The position numbers and the translations under genes are program-made. 64,000 bases of DNA from Ramlibacter sp. WS9 (GTDB lineage Bacteria > Pseudomonadota > Gammaproteobacteria > Burkholderiales > Burkholderiaceae_C). Below are positions 26,610-33,951 of this stretch, one piece after another (position 1 is the stretch's first letter; the number at the start of each line of letters is the position of its first letter). The notes under the pieces were generated by a model. The model made no database searches. It was not told the DNA's origin and saw only the letters and a list, made by a program, of their open reading frames with translations. The stretch covers positions 18,239 through 82,238 of the forward strand of contig NZ_RKMB01000025.1 of assembly GCF_003797765.1 (NCBI RefSeq), read 5' to 3'.

Positions 26610-27674
26610 TTACTGGTAGCTGTAGTTGATGGTGTAAGGCACCGTCACGTTCACCGGGCCGGTGATGGTGAGCGTCGCCGCCACCGTTCCCGAGTTACCG
26701 GAATAGCTGCAGCTGTTGATCGTCAACGTGCCGCCGCCTTGCGTGCCGATTTGCGTGAACGTGGTGTCCGACTGGATGCCCGTGCAGAACTCGGCTTGCG
26801 TCGTCGGCTGCGGCACGTTGTTGATGGTGACGGTGCTGCTGACGCCGCTCACCGTGACGGTGATGACGAGGTTCTTGTTGCCGCCTGTTGTGCCACCGGT
26901 GCCACCCGTTCCACCAGTCCCGCCTGTGCCCCCGGTTCCACCGGTCCCACCCGTGCTGGCACCGTCAAACGTGAACGTGATCGCCGTGCCGTTGATCGTG
27001 GCGTACGCGGTGCCGAAGCTGGTCTGCAGCGTGTTGGGCGTCACGAAGGCCTGAAAGCCTGCCAGCGTGTTGCCGTTGGCGATGAATTGCGACACGGCGC
27101 GCAGCATCAAGCCATAGCTGTTGGTCGAGCCCGTCACCGCCGGCAGCGTGGTCGCCAGGTTGATGCCGTTCAACTGGAACTGGGTTGCGACGCTCGTGGC
27201 GGCGGTGGCAAACGTGGCGCTGCTCACACCGCCGCCGAGGCTCTTGCTCTTGCTGAATGCCGCGGAAGTCAGCGGCGTGACGATGCCGGTGGTCGAACCG
27301 CCTTGCGCGGCGATGACGACCTGCATCGGGTCGCTCAACGTCTTGGTGGTGCCCGTGGCTTCGTCGGTGTAGGTGCCGCCGCTGGCCTCGATCACCACGT
27401 CGCCCACGTACGTCAGGTTCATCGTGTACCCGCCGGAGCTGTTGGTGGCAGTGCACAGAAGCTGTTCACCCTTGCCGGTCGATGTGGCCTTGTAGGCGCA
27501 GACGTTGGCGGCGTTGACCGGGCCCTTCACGACGACTCCTGAAACCTCGGTGGTGGTGACCGTGGGGGGCGTGGTCGTCGCGGGGGTGGAGTCGTCGCTG
27601 CCGCCGCAGGCGGTGAGAAGGGCGGCCGCCAAGCCGACCCCGAGTGAAAGGAGCCGAGGGTAAGCGCGGGTCAT
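26610..27674 (-). CDS. Lipoprotein with Gly-Gly-Thr repeat linker
   Basis: The 354-aa protein begins with a signal peptide ending in a lipobox, LLTACGGSDDS, with Cys23 as the lipidated residue, followed by a Thr/Pro-rich spacer. The middle is a Ser/Thr/Ala-rich secreted-type domain. About six tandem GGT units join it to a C-terminal region of about 100 residues with two Cys. No enzymatic motif is visible. It is likely an outer-membrane-attached lipoprotein of unknown role. The ATG at 27674 has a GGAGA Shine-Dalgarno upstream. Confidence 0.8.
   Translation of the reverse strand: MTRAYPRLLSLGVGLAAALLTACGGSDDSTPATTTPPTVTTTEVSGVVVKGPVNAANVCAYKATSTGKGEQLLCTATNSSGGYTMNLTYVGDVVIEASGGTYTDEATGTTKTLSDPMQVVIAAQGGSTTGIVTPLTSAAFSKSKSLGGGVSSATFATAATSVATQFQLNGINLATTLPAVTGSTNSYGLMLRAVSQFIANGNTLAGFQAFVTPNTLQTSFGTAYATINGTAITFTFDGASTGGTGGTGGTGGTGGTGGTGGTTGGNKNLVITVTVSGVSSTVTINNVPQPTTQAEFCTGIQSDTTFTQIGTQGGGTLTINSCSYSGNSGTVAATLTITGPVNVTVPYTINYSYQ
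26889..26945. repeat. Tandem 9-bp coding repeat (Gly-Gly-Thr)
   Basis: Imperfect 9-base units of the form CCACCGGTC/G encode about six consecutive Gly-Gly-Thr triplets in the lipoprotein. The unit varies at third positions, so slippage is possible but the tract is not a perfect microsatellite. Confidence 0.7.
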
Positions 27675-27772
27675 GGGTAAAGATCTCCGAAGGTAAACAA
27701 AGGAAACGAAAGGTTATCGATCCCTTGCCTACTTGGGCACCCTCCGAACAGGGGGGTGCACTGACTCTATTT

Positions 27773-29197
27773 CTAGAGCGAGAAGATCTTCCCCGGGTTC
27801 ATGATGTTCTTCGGGTCCAGCGCGCGCTTGATGGTGCGCATCATGTCCACCGCGCCCGCACCGGTTTCGGTGAGCAGAAACTCCATCTTGTGCAGGCCCA
27901 CGCCGTGCTCGCCGGTGCAGGTGCCTTCCAGCGCCAGCGCCCGCGCCACCAGCTGGTGGTTGAGCTTCTCCGCGACCTCGCGCTCTTGCGGTTTGTCGGG
28001 GTCGATCAGGTAGCCGAAATGAAAGTTACCGTCGCCCACGTGGCCGACCAGGAAGTAGGGCAGGCCGCTCGCATCTGCTTCAGCCACTGAGTCCAGCAGG
28101 CAATCGGCCAGGCGGGAGATCGGGACGCAGGTGTCGGTGGAAATGGCGCGGCAGCCCGCCTTCGACTGGATCGCGGCAAAGTAGGCGTTGTGCCGCGCGG
28201 TCCAGAGGCGCGTGCGCTCTTCGGGCGTCGTGGCCCATTCGAACGCGTTGCCGCCATGCTCGGCCGCAATCTCCTGCACCAGCTCGGCCTGTTCTTTCAC
28301 GCCGGTGGGCGAGCCGTGAAACTCCATCAGCAGCATCGGCTCTTCGCGCAGGCCGAGTTTGCTGTGCGCGTTGACCATGCGCACCGTGTTGTGGTCGATC
28401 AGCTCGACCCGCGCAATCGGTACGCCCAGCTGGATGATCTGGATGGTGGTACGCACCGCGGCCTCGATGCTGGGGAAGGAACACACCGCCGCCGAGATCG
28501 CCTCGGGCAGCGGGTAGAGGCGCACCGTGACTTCCGTGATCACGCCCAGTGTGCCTTCGCTGCCCACCATGAGGCGCGTGAGGTCGTAGCCTGCGCTGGA
28601 TTTCTTGGCGCGCGTGCCGGTGCGGATCACTTCGCCGCTGGCCGTCACCACTTCGAGGCTCAGCACGTTCTCGCGCATGGTGCCGTAGCGCACGGCGTTC
28701 GTGCCGCTGGCGCGCGTGGCGCTCATGCCGCCGAGCGTCGCGTCGGCACCCGGGTCGATCGGGAAGAACAGGCCGGTGCTCTTGACCTCTTCATTCAGCT
28801 GCTTGCGCGTGACGCCGGGCTGTACCGTCACTGTCAAGTCTTCGGCATTGATCGACAGCACCTTGTTCATGCGGCCGACGTCGATGCTGATGCCGCCCTG
28901 CACAGCCAGCAAGTGGCCTTCGAGCGACGTGCCAACGCCGAACGGAATCACCGGCACGTCGTATTGGGCGGCCAGCTTGACCGCATCCGCCACGTCCTGC
29001 GTGCTCTCGGCGAAGACCACCGCGGCCGGCGGCGGCGACTCGAACGACGACTCGTCGCGGCCGTGCTGCTCGCGCACGACCAGCGCCGTGGAACAGTTGG
29101 CGCCGAAGCGCGCCTTGAGCGCATCGATCAGCGCCGCGGGGACGGCACGCTGGTGGATTTCAGGGACGAGGTGGGCGAGTGCGGCGGGGGCGTTCAT
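27773..29197 (-). CDS. FAD-linked oxidase (D-lactate/glycolate dehydrogenase type)
   Basis: The 474-aa protein from the ATG at 29197 (MNAPAALAHLVPE, AGGAG upstream) has the FAD-binding type 4 domain with VIPFGVGTSLEGHL and the C-terminal VGHVGDGNFHFG metal-binding element, ending ALDPKNIMNPGKIF. This matches cytochrome-linked D-lactate dehydrogenases and the GlcD subunit of glycolate oxidase. No GlcE/GlcF partner is adjacent, so a single-subunit D-2-hydroxyacid dehydrogenase passing electrons to the respiratory chain is more likely. The exact substrate is open. Confidence 0.9.
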   Translation of the reverse strand: MNAPAALAHLVPEIHQRAVPAALIDALKARFGANCSTALVVREQHGRDESSFESPPPAAVVFAESTQDVADAVKLAAQYDVPVIPFGVGTSLEGHLLAVQGGISIDVGRMNKVLSINAEDLTVTVQPGVTRKQLNEEVKSTGLFFPIDPGADATLGGMSATRASGTNAVRYGTMRENVLSLEVVTASGEVIRTGTRAKKSSAGYDLTRLMVGSEGTLGVITEVTVRLYPLPEAISAAVCSFPSIEAAVRTTIQIIQLGVPIARVELIDHNTVRMVNAHSKLGLREEPMLLMEFHGSPTGVKEQAELVQEIAAEHGGNAFEWATTPEERTRLWTARHNAYFAAIQSKAGCRAISTDTCVPISRLADCLLDSVAEADASGLPYFLVGHVGDGNFHFGYLIDPDKPQEREVAEKLNHQLVARALALEGTCTGEHGVGLHKMEFLLTETGAGAVDMMRTIKRALDPKNIMNPGKIFSL

Positions 29198-29265
29198 GCG
29201 GGGGGTCTCCTGGGGCACCCCAGTTTAAGCCCGGCGCCGCTCGCCACACCATGGAAAGCTTTCAG

Positions 29266-29580
29266 CTAACGGACGAACGCGGCCTCGTATTCGGCGCGGG
29301 TGATGAGGCCGTCCTTGTTCTACTTCAGTGATTCGTCGAAACCGGGGCTCGATACGGAGCCATCGGGCGCAGCGTCCAGGCGCTCGGGGGCGTTGCTGCG
29401 CTGCGTGACCCGCGGCGCGGTTCGGCCGGCGGCGGCAGGCGCCGTATACGAAAGTAAAGGGGTGGGCGCCAAGGGGAGTTGATTGCGGGCCGGGAGTGCG
29501 GCGGCACCCATGGCGAGCGAGGCAAAGAGGGCTACGCTGCAAGCCTCGAAATTCGGAAGTCGTCGTCGTTTCACATGCAT
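29266..29580 (-). pseudogene. EF-hand protein gene with in-frame TAG
   Basis: Minus frame from the ATG at 29580 reads a signal-peptide-like N terminus (ALFASLAMGAAALPA) and 86 codons to a TAG at 29320-29322. The same frame then continues NKDGLITRAEYEAAFVR to a second stop at 29266. That tail is a canonical EF-hand loop end (N-K-D-G-x-I-x3-E-Y), with the TAG at loop position 2 and Lys at position 1 where Asp is expected. The simplest reading is a secreted EF-hand protein truncated by a point mutation, leaving the calcium site unmade. A sequencing error is possible. Confidence 0.6.
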
Positions 29581-29727
29581 CTACGGATCTCCTGAGGTGA
29601 ATGGAGGGGCCATTGCAGCCGACTGTCGCGGATGAGGCCAGCACTATTGCCCCGTGTTGCCATCGAAACATCCGGCGTGGCCGGGTAACGCACAATCCGT
29701 GCAAGCAATTTCGCGCTGGAGTAAATC

Positions 29728-30297
29728 ATGGGCAAACGCCTGACACAAATCGCAACCCGCACGGGGGACGACGGCACAACCGGACTTGGGGACAACACCC
29801 GCGTTTCCAAGGACGGACTGCGCGTCCACGCCATGGGCGACGTCGACGAGCTCAATTCGCACATCGGCCTGCTGCTGTGCGATGACCTGGCACCGGGTGT
29901 GCGCGAGCTGCTGGTCGAGGTTCAGCACCAACTCTTCAACCTCGGCGGTGAGCTGTCGATTCCCGGCTTCGAGCTGCTCAAGGCCGATGCCGTGCTGGCG
30001 CTGGACGAGGCACTGGCGCACTACAACGCGCAGCTACCGAAGCTCGAAGAGTTCATCTTGCCCGCGGGCAATCGCGCGGCCTCGCAGGCGCATGTGTGCC
30101 GGACGGTTGCGCGCCGAGCGGAACGCGCCGTGGTGGCACTGGGTGCCGCGGAAGAGCTGCGCGAGACACCGCGCCAATACCTCAATCGGCTGAGCGATCT
30201 GCTGTTCGTGCTGGCACGCGTACTCAACCGCATGAACGGCGGCGACGACGTGTATTGGAAGAGCGAACGTCTCGCGGCGTCGAACGCCGCGCCCTGA
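29728..30297 (+). CDS. Cob(I)alamin adenosyltransferase, PduO type
   Basis: The 189-aa protein starts MGKRLTQIATRTGDDGTTGLGD, the conserved ATP-binding N terminus of PduO-type ATP:corrinoid adenosyltransferases, and contains VDELNSHIG and RTVARRAERAV. It transfers the adenosyl group of ATP to cob(I)alamin to make adenosylcobalamin. A GGAG lies about 8 bases before the ATG. No cobalamin-dependent enzyme or riboswitch is adjacent. Confidence 0.93.
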   Translation: MGKRLTQIATRTGDDGTTGLGDNTRVSKDGLRVHAMGDVDELNSHIGLLLCDDLAPGVRELLVEVQHQLFNLGGELSIPGFELLKADAVLALDEALAHYNAQLPKLEEFILPAGNRAASQAHVCRTVARRAERAVVALGAAEELRETPRQYLNRLSDLLFVLARVLNRMNGGDDVYWKSERLAASNAAP

Positions 30298-30306
30298 TCG
30301 CTGGAC

Positions 30307-30729
30307 CTACTTCGCCTGCAGCACCGCCATCGTGATGCGCGACACGCAGGTCAGCTCACCGGCGTCGTTGCTCATGTCGATCTGCCAGACCTGCGTGCTG
30401 CGGCCGATGTGTACCGGCCGCGTGATGCCGGTGACCCAGCCGCTGGTGGCGCCGCGCAGGTGATTGGCGTTGATGTCCAGCCCGACAGCGCGGTCGCCTT
30501 CCGGCGCTGAATAGGCCGCGCCGCACGAGCCCAGCGTTTCCGCCAGCACCACCGACACACCGCCGTGCAGCAAGCCATAGGGTTGCTTGGTGCGGACATC
30601 CACCGGAACGCGGGCGCGGATGAAATCGTCGCCCACCTCCAGGAACTCGATACCCAGCCGTTCGACGGCGGTGTCTTTGTGGATGGAGGTGAGGATCTCG
30701 ACGGAGATGGGTTTTTTCCAGATCGGCAT
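30307..30729 (-). CDS. Hotdog-fold thioesterase (PaaI/MenI-like)
   Basis: The 140-aa protein has the hotdog core with YGLLHGGVSVVLAETLGS, where the HGG loop and following Glu are the usual catalytic elements of the PaaI/YdiI group. It should hydrolyse acyl-CoA thioesters, often aromatic or short-chain; the substrate is not predictable. It is convergent with the adenosyltransferase gene (9 bases between the genes) and lies 10 bases downstream of the permease gene, so it may share that transcript. Confidence 0.88.
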   Translation of the reverse strand: MPIWKKPISVEILTSIHKDTAVERLGIEFLEVGDDFIRARVPVDVRTKQPYGLLHGGVSVVLAETLGSCGAAYSAPEGDRAVGLDINANHLRGATSGWVTGITRPVHIGRSTQVWQIDMSNDAGELTCVSRITMAVLQAK

Positions 30730-30739
30730 GCTCGCGATT

Positions 30740-32062
30740 CTAGGAGGCCTTCTGCGGCGCCGCTTGCGACACCGGGGCCGGGCCGCGATTCAGCAGCGCG
30801 TAGAGCAGGATGGCGCCGAAGGTTGCGGTGCCGATGCCGCCCAGAGCGAAGCTGCCGAACTTCAGCGTGAAGTCGCCCGTGCCCAGGATCAGCGTGATCG
30901 CCGCGACGATCAAATTGCGGTTCTGCGAAAAGTCGACGCGGTTGTCGACCCAGATCTTCGCGCCGGCCGCCGCGATCAGGCCGAACACCACGATCGACAC
31001 GCCGCCCATCACCGGTAGCGGAATGGCCTGGATCACCGCGCCGAACTTCGGCGAGAAGCCGAGCACGATGGCGAGCACCGCCGCCACCACGAACACGGCG
31101 GTGGAGTAGATCTTGGTCGCGGCCATCACGCCGATGTTCTCGGCATACGTCGTCACGCCCGTGCCGCCGGCCGCGCCGCTGACCATGGTGGCCACGCCGT
31201 CGCCGATGAACGCGCGACCGATGTACGGGTCGAGGTTGCGGCCCGTCATCGCCGTCACGGCCTTGATGTGGCCCAGGTTCTCTGCCACCAGGATGATGGC
31301 GACCGGCACGATCAGCAGCATCGCCGCGCTGTCGAATACCGGCGCGGCGAAGGCCGGCGCGCCGACCCAGGCCGCATTGGCGATGCCCGACAGATCCAGC
31401 GGTTTGCCCAGGCCCATTCCATTGGCGAGCACCGCGTAGATGATGCTGGCGATGATGAGGCCGACCAGAATCAAGAGGCGCTGCATCATGCCGCGCGTGA
31501 ACACCGCCACCAGCCCGACGCACACGAATGTGACGGCCTGCATCCACGAGTCGAAATTGCTCGCGGCCATGTTCTTGATGGGGATGCTCGCGAGGTTCAG
31601 GCCGATCACCGCGACCACGGCGCCGGTGACGACGGGCGGCATCACCTTCTCGATCCAGTTGGTGCCCACCGCCTGCACGATCGCGCCGATGATGGCGTAC
31701 ACGAGGCCGCAGGCAATGATGCCGCCCAGTGCCACGCCGATGTTGCCGTTGGGGCCCTTGCCCGCATAGGCGGTGGCGGCGATCACGACGCCGATGAAGG
31801 CGAAGCTGGAGCCCAGGTAGCTGGGCACCTTGCCGCCGGTGATGAAGAAGAAGATCAGCGTGCCGATGCCGCTCATCAGGATGGCGACGTTGGGGTCGAA
31901 CCCCATGAGGATGGGCGCGAGCACCGTGGCCCCGAACATCGCGATCACGTGTTGCACGCCCATCACCGCGGTTTGCGGCCACGGCAATCTTTCGTCGGGA
32001 GCGATGACGCCCCCTTGATGCAATACGTCAGCGGGCTTCTCTGTCCAGTCGAACATTCCCAT
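30740..32062 (-). CDS. uraA: NCS2-family uracil/xanthine permease
   Basis: The 440-aa protein from the ATG at 32062 (MGMFDWTEKPADVLHQGG, strong AGGAAGGAG upstream) is a 14-segment nucleobase:cation symporter. The motif GGTGVTTYAENIGVMAATK carries the Glu typical of UraA-like uracil transporters. It should import uracil with protons across the inner membrane. The gene precedes the thioesterase gene by 10 bases on the same strand. Confidence 0.9.
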   Translation of the reverse strand: MGMFDWTEKPADVLHQGGVIAPDERLPWPQTAVMGVQHVIAMFGATVLAPILMGFDPNVAILMSGIGTLIFFFITGGKVPSYLGSSFAFIGVVIAATAYAGKGPNGNIGVALGGIIACGLVYAIIGAIVQAVGTNWIEKVMPPVVTGAVVAVIGLNLASIPIKNMAASNFDSWMQAVTFVCVGLVAVFTRGMMQRLLILVGLIIASIIYAVLANGMGLGKPLDLSGIANAAWVGAPAFAAPVFDSAAMLLIVPVAIILVAENLGHIKAVTAMTGRNLDPYIGRAFIGDGVATMVSGAAGGTGVTTYAENIGVMAATKIYSTAVFVVAAVLAIVLGFSPKFGAVIQAIPLPVMGGVSIVVFGLIAAAGAKIWVDNRVDFSQNRNLIVAAITLILGTGDFTLKFGSFALGGIGTATFGAILLYALLNRGPAPVSQAAPQKAS

Positions 32063-32126
32063 GTCTCGCTCCTTCCTGTGAAAGTGGAGCGATGCTAGGG
32101 GCAATGCTCGTGCCGCGCAAGCTGCC

Positions 32127-32165
32127 TTGCCCCCTCTCCCGCTGGGAGCGGGTTGGGGTGAGGGC
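32127..32165. repeat. Dispersed palindromic repeat (CCCTCTCCC type)
   Basis: The sequence reads CCCCCTCTCCCGCTGGGAGC followed by GGGTTGGGGTGAGGG. It has the form of the common intergenic palindromic repeat of many proteobacteria, and it fills the convergence-free gap between the hydrolase 3' end and the permease start. Confidence 0.55.
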
Positions 32166-32181
32166 TACGCGCGTGCGTGCT

Positions 32182-33066
32182 TCACGTCATGAAGATCGCC
32201 ACCTTCCCCAGCACCTCGGCGTCTTTCAGAAGCTTGCGGTGGCCGAGCCCCTCGGTCGCCACGAGCTCGGTGCCCTTGATCGCATGCGCATAAGCCATGC
32301 CGTCGGCGAAGCGGTTGATGCTGTCTCCGCGGTCATGCACAACCATCGTCGACACGCGAATGCGCGGGCCCACCGAATCGGGTTCGAACTGCGGCATGAG
32401 AATGCCTTCGCGCGCTTCGATGCGCTTTTGCATCGCTGCCCGCGTGGCTTCCGACAAGCCGAACACCTGCGCGAACAGCCGCGTGTATTCGGGTGGGGAC
32501 GCTGCCGGCGCCAGCAGCACCAGCCGCTCGATGGGCAGGCCGCGGCTTGCGACATACGCGCTGGCGCTGGCGCCGAGCGAATGCGCGACCAGCGCGCGGA
32601 TGTGATGCCCCTGCTGGCGCAGCCGCGCGCTCACATACTCGATGGCGCGCGTGAATTGCGGCAGCGTGCTTTCGGCGCCTTTGCTGCGGCCGTGGCCCGG
32701 CATCTCGAGGATGACGGGGCGCATGCCTTGCCCGGCGAGCGCTTGGGCCAGCGCGACCATCTGCCCCGCATGGCCGCCCCAGCCGTGCACCAGCAGCGCA
32801 ACCGGCCCATGCGGCGCGACGGCCTGCGAATAGACGGTGACGCTGGCGCTTTCGAAAGGCCAACTCTCCACGCGCCACGATGCATCCCACGGTTTGCCGC
32901 GATGCAGCCACTTGGGCGGCAGCGGCGTGAGGAACAAGCGGCAGGCGGCGCGCACGGCAAGCGCGGGCCACAGGCGTTGCGATGCGGTCAGCGCCAGGCG
33001 GAACAGGCGGATGCCGGGGCTGGCTTGGTAGAAGGCCGAGGTGGCCTCGAGCGCGGTGCGGGTCAT
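32182..33066 (-). CDS. Alpha/beta hydrolase
   Basis: The 294-aa protein from the ATG at 33066 (AAGGGAAG upstream) has the oxyanion motif LVHGWGGHAGQM and nucleophile elbow VAHSLGASAS. A late Asp (VHDRGDSINRF) and His (EGLGHRKLL) could complete the triad. It is probably an esterase or lipase acting in the cytoplasm. It begins 11 bases after a 37-codon membrane microprotein gene and both lie behind a palindrome that matches one near the adjacent tetR, so this pair is probably repressed by that regulator. Confidence 0.88.
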   Translation of the reverse strand: MTRTALEATSAFYQASPGIRLFRLALTASQRLWPALAVRAACRLFLTPLPPKWLHRGKPWDASWRVESWPFESASVTVYSQAVAPHGPVALLVHGWGGHAGQMVALAQALAGQGMRPVILEMPGHGRSKGAESTLPQFTRAIEYVSARLRQQGHHIRALVAHSLGASASAYVASRGLPIERLVLLAPAASPPEYTRLFAQVFGLSEATRAAMQKRIEAREGILMPQFEPDSVGPRIRVSTMVVHDRGDSINRFADGMAYAHAIKGTELVATEGLGHRKLLKDAEVLGKVAIFMT

Positions 33067-33077
33067 GGCGCTTCCCT

Positions 33078-33191
33078 TCAATAAAAGATCATGTCTTCGT
33101 TGGTGCGCGGCAGGCCGCGCAGCGATTCGATGGCGGCGCGCACAACGCGCCAGCCGCCGTAGGCCGTGGCAATCAGAAGCAGGGTGAACAT
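33078..33191 (-). CDS. Small membrane protein, 37 aa
   Basis: Minus-strand ATG at 33191, preceded by AAAGGAAC at a good distance, opens 37 codons to a TGA at 33078. The peptide starts MFTLLLIATAYGGW, a short hydrophobic stretch, followed by a basic helix (RVVRAAIESLRGLPR) and an acidic end. That is the layout of a single-span microprotein with a cytoplasmic tail. It is followed by the hydrolase start 11 bases later and preceded by a probable TetR operator at 33205-33222. Coding status rests on the RBS, frame and context. Confidence 0.6.
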   Translation of the reverse strand: MFTLLLIATAYGGWRVVRAAIESLRGLPRTNEDMIFY

Positions 33192-33204
33192 GGCAGTTCC
33201 TTTC

Positions 33205-33222
33205 TTCGCACAGTCGTGCGAA
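33205..33222. promoter_or_regulatory. Putative TetR operator upstream of microprotein/hydrolase
   Basis: TTCGCACAGTCGTGCGAA is a perfect 7-bp inverted repeat around 4 bases, 14 bases before the microprotein ATG. The same half-sites with the same spacing recur in front of tetR at 33886-33903 (one mismatch). Confidence 0.7.
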
Positions 33223-33272
33223 ATGTGGGCAAGCTTTCAGGCATCGAGAACACTGTCTCCGTTCTTGTCTCT

Positions 33273-33875
33273 TTATCTCTTGTAGGTGTCCAGCAGGCGC
33301 AGCCAGGTGGCCTGCGCCCGCTCGGCGGCGCGCGAATCGCGCAGGAAGCGCGCGTCGTGGATCAGGCCGAGGATGAGGGCGTTGATCGCGCTCACCATCT
33401 GCTCGGCATCGGTTTCGCTCCTCAGGTGCCCGGCATCGACGGCCTGCAGCACGGTGCGCCGCAGCGCGGCGCGCCAGCCGACGACTTGCTGCAGCAGCAG
33501 GTCTCGCACCGGCCCTTCCTTGTCGTCGAGCTCGAACGCGCCGGCGCTGTAGATGCAGCCCCTCTTGGCGTCGATGTCGCGGGCGCGGATGATCCAGCGC
33601 TCCACGATGTTGGCCAGGCGCGGCAGGCCCTTGGGCAGTTGCATCGCGGGCACGAAGACGTCGGCCAGATAGCCCCGGCCGAATTCCTCGATCACGGCTT
33701 TCTGCAGCGCCTCACGTGAACCCACGCGAGAGAACACGCCGCTCTTGGAGAGGCCACTGCGGTCGGCCACCGCCTGCAGCGTGATCGCTTCCAAGCCTTC
33801 CGCCGAAGCGAGTTCGATCCCGGCGGCCACGATGGCGGCGCGGGTCAATTCGCTTTTCTGAGTTTTGGCGTCCAT
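33273..33875 (-). CDS. TetR-family transcriptional regulator
   Basis: The 200-aa protein from the ATG at 33875 (MDAKTQKSELTRAAIVAAG) has a standard N-terminal TetR HTH with ITLQAVADRSGLSKSGVFSRVGSREAL and a helical ligand domain. It is divergent from acetoacetyl-CoA synthetase and upstream of the microprotein/hydrolase genes. The two matching palindromes in both promoter regions indicate that it represses itself, probably the ligase, and the hydrolase unit. The inducer is unknown. Confidence 0.9.
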   Translation of the reverse strand: MDAKTQKSELTRAAIVAAGIELASAEGLEAITLQAVADRSGLSKSGVFSRVGSREALQKAVIEEFGRGYLADVFVPAMQLPKGLPRLANIVERWIIRARDIDAKRGCIYSAGAFELDDKEGPVRDLLLQQVVGWRAALRRTVLQAVDAGHLRSETDAEQMVSAINALILGLIHDARFLRDSRAAERAQATWLRLLDTYKR

Positions 33876-33885
33876 GCGGCGGATA

Positions 33886-33903
33886 TTAGCACGGTTGTGC
33901 GAA
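33886..33903. promoter_or_regulatory. Putative TetR operator in tetR / acetoacetyl-CoA synthetase intergenic
   Basis: TTAGCACGGTTGTGCGAA has the same arms and 4-base spacer as the palindrome at 33205-33222. It lies 10 bases upstream of the TetR ATG and 48 bases before the ligase ATG, so it could control both. Confidence 0.7.
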
Positions 33904-33951
33904 ATGGCAAGCGCGTCGCTTTCCAGGGCTTCCGGGGGTATGCTTTTTGCC

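Noticed and set aside
26889..26945. CRISPR-like array
   Set aside because: The short repeats are in-frame Gly-Gly-Thr codons in a lipoprotein gene with no spacers.
30372..31982. Long alternative frame overlapping the uracil permease and thioesterase
   Set aside because: Arg/Gly/His-rich with no domain; the permease and thioesterase frames show clear family motifs.
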